A program made the translations under genes and the position numbers. From positions 10,090,671 to 10,154,670 of the forward strand of contig CM036775.1 in the NCBI GenBank assembly GCA_020796225.1: a stretch of 64,000 nt of DNA, in the 5' to 3' direction. Within the stretch, counting starts at the first letter, position 1. Each line of letters opens with the position of its first letter. Positions 11,597 through 23,187 of the stretch are shown one piece after another. The DNA comes from Arion vulgaris (taxonomy: Eukaryota > Mollusca > Gastropoda > Stylommatophora > Arionidae). Below the pieces are notes generated by a model, which searched no databases, was not told where the DNA came from, and worked only from the letters and a program-made list of their open reading frames with translations.

Positions 11597-11822
11597 TCTG
11601 TGGAGTCTCTGTGGCTAAGCCCTTGCCTTGAGTCAGTTCAAATCTGAACTGCACCATTCTGTTCATGAGTGCATTTTTCCCAGGAACCCTAGCATTGTTG
11701 CCATAGCTACAGAGTTCGAACTTTGTGCAATACTCTCGGCAGGTGGTGTCCCATTTCTGCGGAGAGGGGCAGAGACACATGGGATAAAACCCAGTGCAAT
11801 GAAGTCAATTCTTCGGCTTTAA
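11597..11822 (+). mobile_element. SF SINE copy 1 inside the 27-bp array
   Basis: The head has A-box-like GTGGCTAAGCCC and B-box-like GTTCAAATCTG. The body (AATGAAGTCAATTCTTCGGC near the 3' end) matches the reversed copy at 19985-20240. AGTATCT occurs on both sides. Confidence 0.65.
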
Positions 11823-11914
11823 AAACTAGATATAAGTATCTCTACTTAAGATAGAACATGACTTTATACTACCTCTAAAAGAATATAGAACATGACTCTA
11901 TACTACCTCTATAA

Positions 11915-12250
11915 AGGTCATCCACTATATTGTTTATTGTTCCTCCTTTCCACTTCGGTTTGTGTTGCATCCACTATATTGTTTATTGTTCCTCCTTTTC
12001 CACTTTCGGTTTTTGCATCCACTATATTGTTTATTGTTCCTCTCCTTCCACTTTCGTTTGTGTTGCACTCATTTCGTTGTTATTCCCTATTTTCATCAGA
12101 TAGGTTTATGTTTCACATGTAATCGTCCATTTGTAGTGTTCCTCAAATTCGTCATTCTTGTTGTATTGTTTGCTTGATAAAGGCCTTTGGTAACTCTGCT
12201 GTTTATCGTCACTGTTTATGTAAAACTGTAGTACTTTAGTTTTACGTGTT
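11915..12250 (+). mobile_element. Penelope-like 3' region copy with short internal duplications
   Basis: 12060-12250 is homologous, in reverse, to 2852-3060 (shared TTTGCTTGATAAAGGCCTT and CTGTTTATCGTCACTGTTT). The first part repeats CCACTATATTGTTTATTGTT three times at intervals of about 50 bases. Confidence 0.6.
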
Positions 12251-14047
12251 TACCTACTACCTCTATAAGAACATGACTCTATACTACCTCTATAAGAACA
12301 TAACTCTATACTACCTCTATAAGAACATGACTCTATACTACCTCTATAAGAACATGACTCTATACTACCTCTACTAGAACATGACTCTATACTACCTCTA
12401 TAAGAACATAGAACATGACTCTATACTACCTCTATAAGAACATGACTTTATACTACCTCTATAAGAACATGACTCTATACTACCTCTATAAGAACATGAC
12501 TCTATACTACCTCTACTAGAACATGACTCTATACTACCTCTATAAGAACATAGAACATGACTCTATACTACCTCTATAAGAACATGACTATATACTACCT
12601 CTATAAGAACATGACTCTATACTACCTCTATAAGAACATAACTCTATACTACCTCTATAAGAACATGACTCTATACTACCTCTATAAGAACATGACTCTA
12701 TACTACCTCTACTAGAACATGACTCTATACTACCTCTATAAGAACATGACTCTATACTACCTCTATAAGAACATGACTATATACTACCTCTATAAGAACA
12801 TGACTCTATACTACCTCTATAAGAACATAACTCTATACTACCTCTATAAGAACATAGAACATGACTCTATACTACCTCTATAAGAACATGACTCTATACT
12901 ACCTCTATAAGAACATGACTCTATACTACCTCTATAAGAACATAACTCTATACTACCTCTATAAGAACATGACTCTATACTACCTCTATAAGAACATGAC
13001 TCTATACTACCTCTATAAGAACATAGAACATGACTCTATACTACCTCTACTAGAACATGACTTTATATACCTCTAAAAGAACATAACTCTATACACTCTA
13101 TAAGAACATGACTCTATACTACCTCTATAGAACATGACTCTATACTACCTCTATAAGAACATATAACATGACTCTATACTACCTCTAAAAGAACATAACT
13201 CTATACTACCTCTACTAGAACATGACTTTATATACCTCTAAAAGAACATGACTCTATACTACCTCTATAAGAACATGACTCTATACTACCTCTACTAGAA
13301 CATGACTCTATACTACCTCTATAAGAACATAGAACATGACTCTATACTACCTCTACTAGAACATGACTCTATACTACCTCTATAAGAACATGACTCTATA
13401 CTACCTCTATAAGAACATAGAACATGACTCTATACTACTTCTATATGAACATAACATGATTCTATACTATCTCTATAAGAACATGACTTTATACTACCTC
13501 TATAAGAACTAGAACATGACTATATACTACCTCTATAAGAACATGACTCTATATTACCTCTATAAGAACATAGAACATGACTGGAACCAATGACTTCTCG
13601 TCTGTCAGGTAGAAATAAGTACTACCTCTATAAGAACATAGAACATGACTCTATACTACCTCTATAAGAACATAGAACATGACTGGAACCAATGACTTCT
13701 CGTCTGTCAGGTAGAAATAAGTACTACCTCTATAAGAACATAGAACATGACTGGAACTAATGACTTCTCGTCTGTCAGGTAGAAATAAGTACTACCTCTA
13801 TAAGAACATAGAACATGACTCTATACTACCTCTATAAGAACATAGAACATGACTGGAACTAATGACTTCTCGTCTGTCAGATAGAAATAAGTACTACCTC
13901 TATAAGAACATAGAACATGACTCTACACCTCTATAAGAACATAGAACATGACTGGAACCAATGACTTCTCGTCTGTCAGGTAGAAATAAAGTACAATCAA
14001 CAAACAAATGAGGTAAGTAAAACAACAAGTTGTGACTAATCTGAATG

Positions 14048-14341
14048 TTACTTCAAATCAATCAGATCCATATCACTGTCATCTTCTTCTTCATGATGGT
14101 GGAAACCATTGTTTGTGTACACTTCAGCACTATTCATATTTTTCTTATGTAATTCATCATCACATTCTTGGTCACGTTTGTCATCTGTCTGTAGTATCTC
14201 GTCATCAGGTTTACCCAAACCTTTTGCTGGCTCAGCCACTGTTAGCTGTCGTAGAACCAACTTTTTGTAGACTCCAGGTCTAGAGAGTAATTCTGAATGT
14301 GTCCCAGTTTCAGCTATCTGACCCTTGTCAATGACAATAAC
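14048..14341 (-). CDS. ABC transporter exon 16 (C-terminus)
   Basis: Acceptor CCCCAG precedes GTT ATT GTC. It encodes [20 protein letters not shown], the end of the nucleotide-binding domain, then a tail of about 70 residues rich in Lys, Glu and Asp with an acidic cluster and DLIDLK, ending at TAA (14048-14050). Phase 0 with exon 15. Confidence 0.93.
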   Translation of the reverse strand, partial: VIVIDKGQIAETGTHSELLSRPGVYKKLVLRQLTVAEPAKGLGKPDDEILQTDDKRDQECDDELHKKNMNSAEVYTNNGFHHHEEEDDSDMDLIDLK

Positions 14342-17300
14342 CTGGGGAATATATTGAAATATTAAGATACTTTAATCACATGACAACACGTCCAATTGGT
14401 TACCGGGGCCCAAATTTGGGGTGTAAAGAATATAAACACTGTTACCTGCCACGCATGCCGTAAGAGGCGTCTAAGGAGGTTTGGCTGAAATCGGACGCAC
14501 GTTTACTAATGTGTAGAAGCCAATTTTCTGCCTTGCAGGTTGGCTGGGGACAGTCAAAGGCTAACGGAGAGCGAACCCAGTAAACACTGGCTGAATCCGG
14601 ACACATCGCCCAAGGATAAGCACCAGAGCTCCAAATGGCGCTGAAGATGTGACGAAACCCATCCATGCTAAGGCTGCATGAATGAGATTTCCCACATGAA
14701 TAGAATTTATGGTGAGATCTGGTACATCAGTCTTTTAGGTGATAGCACGAGAGAGAGAGATATGACAACAGACTGTATCTAGAATTAACAAATTATGTAT
14801 ACTTTTGTATCAGTCGCCGTGTGGTGCTGAGACCCGCAAGGGAAGCAAAGAATAGTACCACTGCGACCTACAATGCTTGTCGTAAGAGGCGACTGATGTA
14901 GGCCCTAGGAATGCTACCCTAGTAAATCTTCTTCTTCTTCTGCATTCTCACTGGATTGGGATTTCAGATTCTCTAATAAAGGCAGCCATCTGCCTCAGAT
15001 TATCAGCCACGCCATACAGTTTGTCTTGGACGCTAGTGTAAGTGGGTCACCTCTTTCTTTTAAGTCTGCACACTGAGGGCAGTTCTGTAAGATATAATTC
15101 CTATGATTTCTGCTTCCCGTTTGTGCTGACCTCTTCCAGCAGTAAGTTTTGGCCACCTCGTGATGGTAGGTCTGACATTCTTACTGCATAGCGAAATCTC
15201 CGAGGCAGATTGGCGGCCGTAGAATCCATTATCCCATTCTTCATTGTGAGGGGTCGTTGCACCATGTTATGCGCCTTTATGGCCTGGTGCATCCGTTTTC
15301 TGCAAGCATTTGTTTCGGGTTAGCATTCCCTAGCGGACACATGCATCCGATTTCAGCCAAACCTCCTTAGTCGCCTCTTACGACATGCATGGCAGGTAAC
15401 AGTAGTTCTATTCTTTACACCCCAAATTTGGGCCCGGTAACCACTCGGGCGTATCCTAGTAAATAAAAAGCAGTGCAGAAATCGGATGTGCTGGCCTACT
15501 TGTAGGCGCATAACTGGCACAACGTGTAATCGCTCTTAGGCGCAGATCACATACAAATCACACAGAGTGGTTGACAAGTGGTCGGTATGGAGCATTCGAA
15601 GAAGAAGTCAATACCATTGAATTTGGAGAAAGGCCGCCTGTATGGCAAGAAAACCAATAAAACGTTAAACAGGCGTTCACGTAATAATCAGTTAGAAGTG
15701 CAACACTGGTGCCATGGCTACGCCTGAATTCATAGCAGGCAAATGAAGAAGAAGAGAAGTATCAGTGAATAATTGATTGATTGATTGATAGGACAATCAT
15801 CATTGCACTTCGGTGAGTAACCATATGTGCTCTGATCTCTTTCTTACACAGGAATATCTTAGCTACAGTGTACGAATTCTGTAGCACCGGCAAAGGTCAC
15901 CAATGTAATTTTGAAAATGGTGAAGATATTTTTGTAGAAATTTTATTTGTAATATTTTCTAATGAATTTTGCCTGGGAAGCAGATTTCCAGCCTGCTCTT
16001 CTCAATTTTGAACTGTCAATGGTCCTTTTACGTGCATTGAACAGAGGATCTACATTTTATCGTCCATCGCCGATAGAACTAGGAACTCCATCTCACCTAC
16101 ATTGAGATCAGGGATCTGGAAAAATATCCAGATGGCTCCATGAGGGAGCGAACCTGGTACCTGTGGCACTAGAGAAGAGTATCTAACGCCCTACGACACA
16201 GAGAACCACTTTCTGTGTCGTAGGGGTTCTGAATATGTATACAATGGAGAATTACTCTCTCTCTGGGGGACTGCCTAGAGTAGTTGATAGTAGCTCGGCC
16301 TGCTAGCTGTGAGACGCCTCATAGCTCGGGTTCGAATCTACTGTCCGGCATTTGTTCGAGTCCCCTGGTCTTACTCAGGACGATAACACGAGTACCTCTG
16401 AAGTCGGAGAAAATCTGCCTGTATGGCGAGGAATACTAATTACGAGTACATTGAGCACACGGCTGCCAGTGTAAAGTAATTTACAATGTGCACGCTGCTG
16501 CCATTGTAAGAAATTGGAAAAACGGATTTTCACGCAAAATCAGTTTCAGAGATGAAACTTCGTCTGAGTTGAAAGCGGACGAAAAAAACTCTCTCTCTCT
16601 TTGCCTTTTACCTCGGGTTGGGGCATAGGCCCTCAACCAACTCATGCCAAGTTTTCCTATCTCTAGCTATCTCCTGTAGCTCCCTCCAGCTGCGGAGATT
16701 ACTACATCAAGTAAAAAGCTTCTTATATCTCAGTCAGATGATAACAGATGATGGCAGATGTATAACAGAAATGAAAAAGAGAATAGGAATGGCCAAGGAT
16801 AATTTCAATAGTATGAGAAAGTTACTTACATCCAAACAAATTATAAACAGGCTAAAAATGAGAATGATCAAATGCTATATATATCCTATATTAATGTATG
16901 GCTCGGAAACATGGACAATGAACAAGCAGTTAGAAGACAGAATTGATGCATTTGAGATGTCGATATATAGAAGAATAGGTAGAGTTTCATGGACAGAAAA
17001 ACAGACAAATAAGCAAGTTTTAGGAAAACTAGACATGAAGAAACAATTATTAAGAGAAATAAAATTCAGACAAGTAAAGTATTTTGGGCACATAAAAGAC
17101 ATGACACCATGATAAAATCTTTACTAGAGAGGAAAGTTAAGAGGGGAAGATCAAGAGGAAGACCGAGAGATAAGTGGGAGGAAAACTTTAAGAAATGGAC
17201 AAGTTACAGTCTGGCAGTGTGCAACACCAAGGCGAAAGACAGAGGATGCTGGAGATTCATTGCAGCCAACCTTCGATGTGGAGACGGCACCTGATGATAA

Positions 17301-20300
17301 TGATGATACAGAACAAGTTGTGAGGAAACATGAGACTCACTTTGTTGGCATTTCTAACTGTACATAGCCTGTGTGCGATGACAATAACAGTTCGTCCTTT
17401 CATGGCTCGGTCAATGGCTTCTTGTACCAAGTGCTCACTCTCTGCATCCAGGGCACTTGTTGCCTGCAACATCAGACAAATGGTCAACATCAGGTAAAAG
17501 ATCAACATCAGGTAAAAGGTCAACATCAGACAAATTGTCAACATCAGACAAATGGTCAACATCAGACAAATGGTCAACATCAGACCAATGGTAAACACAA
17601 GACAAATGGTCAACACCAGACAAATGGTCAACATCAGACAAATGGTAAACACAAGACAAATGGTCAACATCAGGCAAATGGTCAACACAAGACAAATGGT
17701 CAACATCAGGCAAATGGTCAACATCAGACAAATGGTCAACTTAAGACAAATGGTCAACATCAGACAAATGGTCAACTTAAGACACATGGTCAACATCAGA
17801 CAAATGGTCAACATCAGACAAATGGTCAACATCAGACAAATGGTCAACTTAAGACAAATGGTCAACATATATAATCTGATATGAGCAACACTTTAACACT
17901 AGATCAGATTCTCTCATGTCTGTATTTCTACATTTCTCTTCTTCTTCTTCTTTTAACGCTCCATATCGACCACTTGTCAACCACTGTATGATTTATATGT
18001 GATCTGATCCTAACAGCAATTGTACCTTGTACCAGTTATGCGCCTACAAGCTTGTAGGCCAGCACATCCGATTTCTGCGACGTTTTTTATTTACTAGGGT
18101 AGCTTCCTAGGTCCCTACATCATACGTCTTTACCACATGCCTTGTAGGTCGCAGTGTTACTATTCTGTGCTCCCTTGCGAGTCCCGGCATTACATGGGTC
18201 TTCTTCTTCTTTACGTTCGTTCTTTACAACCAATTTTAATCACTCTTTGTGATATGTTTGATCTTTGCCAAGAACGTGTATACGTTGCACATTGGTTTGG
18301 CAGGCCCCTAAACGCATAGACTTCTACACATTTAGGACACGTGCATCCGATTTCAGCCAAACGTCCTTAGTCGCCTCTTACGACATGCATGGCAGGTAAC
18401 AGTGGTTCTATTCTTTACACCCCAAATTTGGGCCCGGTAACCACTCGTGCGTAACGCTCGCTTGAATGGTAAAGGAGACTGGTGGTAAGAAAAGCAAGTC
18501 TTCATGCAAAAATAATTCAGAGGCTCCCCGACTATGCCTTTTCTTGAATGCTTCATATCGATAATTTCTTAAACCACTTTTTGTGATTTGTATGTGATCT
18601 GATCCTAAGAGCAATTGTACGTTGTACCAGTTATGCGCCTACAAGTAGGCCAGCACATCCGATTTCTGAGATGCTTTTTATTTACTAGGGTAGCTTTCCT
18701 AGGTCCCTACATCAGACGTCTTTTACTACATGCCTTGTAGGTCACAGTGTTACTATTTTGTGCTCCACTTGTTGGCCCCGGCATTACATGGCTCTTCTTC
18801 TTCTTTGCGTTGTTCTTTACGACCAATTTTAATCACTCTTTGTGATATGTTTGATCTTTACCAAGAATGTGTATACGTTGCACATTGGTTTGGTCGGCCC
18901 CTAAACGCATAGACTTCTACACATTTAGGACATGTGCATCCAAACCTCCTCAGTCGCCTCTTACGACATGTGTGGCAGGTAACAGTGATTCTATTCTTTA
19001 CACCCCACATTTGGGCCCCGGGAACCACTCGGGCGACTACATGGGTAAATGACTATGCCCGAATTCGTGGCGGTTGAATGGAACAAAATTCAGAGATATG
19101 AAACATATACAGTTTATATTATCCAAATAAATAAGAAAAAACTCACTTCATCCAACAACAGTAACGTAGGATCCATGATAAGTGCTCTGGCTATAGCCAC
19201 CCTCTGCTTCTGGCCACCTGAAAGTCTCACGCCTCGCTCACCCACAAGGGTATCGTAACCCTGCTCAAACTGCATGACAAAATCATGAGCATTGGCCTGT
19301 TTGGCTGCATCTATTACCTGTACCAGAAGAAATATAAAGTTTTGAATATCGCGGCTAACCGCTAACAAGAGACGGAAATGGAATGAAGGAAATTAAAAGA
19401 AGAGAATAAATGGCCTTACAAAATATTCAACAACTAAAAAAAAACTATTTTGATTATGATTATAAGTTTTTTTTTCCGATCCAGAAGCACTTGAGCTTTT
19501 CAGCTCTTCGCTCGGTGCCATGGACATCGTAACCCTTCGGTTTGGTGCCACGAACACCGTAAATCTGGGGAATCTGTGGCTTTTTCTGTCATCCCGCGGA
19601 ATTGAACCCGCACACACAGAGGATAGTCACCCGTAGTCCAACACGCTACGAACACGCTGGGAAGACGGGCTATGATTATAAGTAAAAACTATTGGTAACA
19701 AGTTGCCAGTGTGGTACTGGAGCTTGCAAGTGGAGCAAAGAATAGTACCACTACTACCTACAAGGCATGTCGTAAGAGGCGAATGAGGTAGAGGTCTAGG
19801 AAAGCTACCCTAGTAAATAAAAGAGGTGCAGAAATTGGATGTGTGTGCTGGCCTACTTGTAGATGAATAACTGGCACAACGTACAATCATATCACATACA
19901 AATCACAAAAAAGTGTTTTAACCAGTGGTCGATATGGAGCGTTCAAAGAAGAAGAATGGTAGTAAGCAACCTGGGCATTGGCCTGCTTGACTCGACATTA
20001 CATTAAAACGGACTAAAGCTGAAGAATTGACCTCATTGAACTCGTTTTGCCACATATGCTTACGCACTCTCAGCAGAAAGCACACCATCTGCTCAATACT
20101 GCCAAACTCCGTAGCTCCAACAGACAATTCTAGTAATCTCGTGAAAAAAATTGCACTTGACTGTGCAGATTCAAACTCACAACATCCAAAATGCAGACAA
20201 ACATCTTCACTTTACCATGGAGACTCTCAGCGACTATTTTAACTTTACACCATCACTCTAACCACTTGCCTACACATTCACTCTAACTAATTGCCTACAC

Positions 20301-23092
20301 TCTAACAACTAGACTACACCATCACTCTAACCACTAGACTACATCATCTCTCTAACTACTTGGCTACACCATCACTCTAACCACTTGCCTACATCCTCAT
20401 CCTAACCACTTGCCTACATCATCACTCTAATCACTTGACTACATCATCACTACAATCACTTGACTACATCATCACTAACCACTTGCCTACATCATCACTC
20501 TAACCACTTGCCTACATCATCACTCTAACCACTTGCCTACATCATCACTCTAATCACTTGCCTACATCATATCTCTAACTACTTGCCTACATCATCACTC
20601 TAAACTACACCATCACTCTAACCACTAGACTACATCATCTCTCTAACGACTTGGCTACACCATCACTCTAACCACTAGACTGCACCATCACTAACCACTA
20701 GACTACATCATCACTCTAACTACACCATCTCTCTAACTACTTGACTACATCAACACTCTGTACGAATAGTAAACATATAATGTTCTAACCTCCTCCATGG
20801 TAGCCTCCCTCCCATACGCAATGTTTTCTCGTATCGAACAAGCAAAAAGTATTGGCTCCTGACTGACCATAGCCGTTTGTTGTCGGAACCAGGTCACATC
20901 CATGAGCTTCAGGTCACATCCACCTATATCAGAATGATACATAATAATAATAATAATTCCTCTCTACGTTATATATTACATAGGGCCTGCAAGTAATTTC
21001 TCCATACCGCTCTATCCTGGGCAACTCGCTCAATTTCCTCCATGGAACTGAGACCGATATTTCATGCCTCTCTCAGCAAAGTTCGCTTCAGGGCTCCTTA
21101 GGTCGACCTCTCTTTCTTGAACCCTTTGCATCCCACTTCAATGCCTGCTTTGATATTCTTTGATCATATCTCCATCTTCTCTTTCTTATAACAGTTGTCA
21201 CTAGTGGTTGACCAGACATGTCTCTGATTTCATCACTTCTCCTGAATTCGTTCCATTTTATATTCATTATTTTTCGCAGACATCTATTTTCAAATGCATT
21301 CAACTTGCTTTCTATATCTTTAGTCATTTTCCAACTCTGCTGGCATATGTTAGGATTGATACAACATTTGAATTGAAAATTCGTAATTTAGTTTTAATAC
21401 TATATAACTTGCAGTTCCATATTTTATTTAGACTTTTAAAAGAATGATACATATCAGAGAAAAATACAAACAGATGTGAAGGCAACAAAATAACAGCAAA
21501 CACGCGCCCACAAGATCCCATCAGTAAACACACACACACAAGATCACATCTGCAGACACACCCACAAAATTCCATCAGCAAACTCAACAGAAAACAGCGC
21601 ACAACAATCTTCCATTTCAGAACAGGACATTGTAAGTTCAAGCATCACATGCACAGAATAAAGCCTGCTCAGATTGCACAGATGTCAAACTGAAACACAG
21701 ACTCCAGAGCACATCCTGCAGTCCTGTCCATCATGAATATACCAACAAAATGAAACATGGCCTCAAGAACGAAACCTACAGCGCAAGCATAGGAAACCCC
21801 AAGGAACTTCAACTGACATGCAGCATCATAGAGGCAACCATTCTCAAAGTTTAGACTAAGCACATGAAACCGATCAAGAAGATATCTATCCCTCTCAGTC
21901 ACCTTTTACGATAAACATGAGAGGAGACAAAGATTATATACTTCGCTACCCGAAAAACCCCATGTGGGTCGTGATCTCGTACCAATCTTCAATCTCTCAT
22001 AGAACAGGCCCACTCCAGAAACCACATGTGGGTCGAGATCTCCTTCCTATCTAGAACTTCCTCATAGAGCAGGTCTACTCTAGAAACCACACGTGGGTTA
22101 AGATCTCCTATAAAACTACAATGTGGAGATGGCCAACCATCGGATCTAGACAAGAGACAGAAAATATTTCAAATATTTTACAGTCAACTGTCGGTGTAGA
22201 GATGGAACATGATCAGATCGAATGATTAAATAATCGAATAAAATCTCACCAATTAAAATTGTTCCATCGTTTGGATCATAGAAGCGTTCGATTAAGCTAA
22301 AAACTGTTGACTTGCCGCCACCAGAAGGCCCCACCAGTGCAACTACTTGGCCTGGTTCAACAGTGAATGATACACCCTGAAAGAAAATATCACATGTCAA
22401 CAGATATAATAATAGCCGTCCATCGCCAGCGATGATGACAACAATCTCAGACGTGTGCTGTTGCACCTCTCTGGTGTGTGCGGAGGTGAATGTAGAGTCC
22501 AATCCTAGAACAGAATCCCCAACCACAGGTGGGGCATACATGATCAAGGTTAGACATGTGCGTGTTGTGTGCTCTGTCTTTTCGCTGCTCATCAATTCTC
22601 TTGTCAACAGATATACACAGACAAAAACTATATGTTCATATATAACGCATGATAACGAATAATGTATGATCATGAATAATATATTTATATATATATATAT
22701 CTTCTGCATTCTCACTAGATTGGGATTTGGATTCTCTAATAAAGGCAGCCGTCTGTCTCAGATTATCAGCCACGCCATACAGTTTGTCTTGGACACTAGT
22801 GTAAGTGGGCCACCTCTTTCTTCTCAAGTCTGCATACTGGGGGCAGTTCTGTAGGATATAATTCCTATGATTTCTGCTTCCCGTTTGTGCCGACCTCTTC
22901 CTGCAGTAAGTTTTGGCCACCCTCGTGATGGTGGGTCTGACATTCTTACCGTGCGGCTAAATCTCAGAGGCAGATTGGCGACCGTAGAATCCGTTATCCC
23001 ATTCCGCATTGTGAGGAGTCGTTGCACCATGTTATGCGCCTTACGACCTGGTGCATCCGTTTTCTGCTAGCATTGGTTTTGAGTTAGCATTC

Positions 23093-23187
<95 letters not shown>

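Larger units (their letters stand above)
11260..13990. repeat. 27-bp minisatellite with a higher-order domain, downstream of the ABC gene
   Basis: Unit CTATACTACCTCTATAAGAA plus CATGACT. The block 11260-11590 is a degenerate form. From about 13560 a longer unit appears that includes GACTTCTCGTCTGTCAGGTA. The array ends about 58 bases past the ABC stop codon, so it may overlap the 3' UTR. Insertions lie at 11597-11822 (SF SINE) and 11915-12250 (Penelope-like 3' region). Confidence 0.95.

Noticed and set aside
17257..17884. Long frames MVNIRQ-type (plus) and MLTICL-type (minus)
   Set aside because: Products of the 18-bp array; only the 41 codons of exon 15 inside the minus frame are real.
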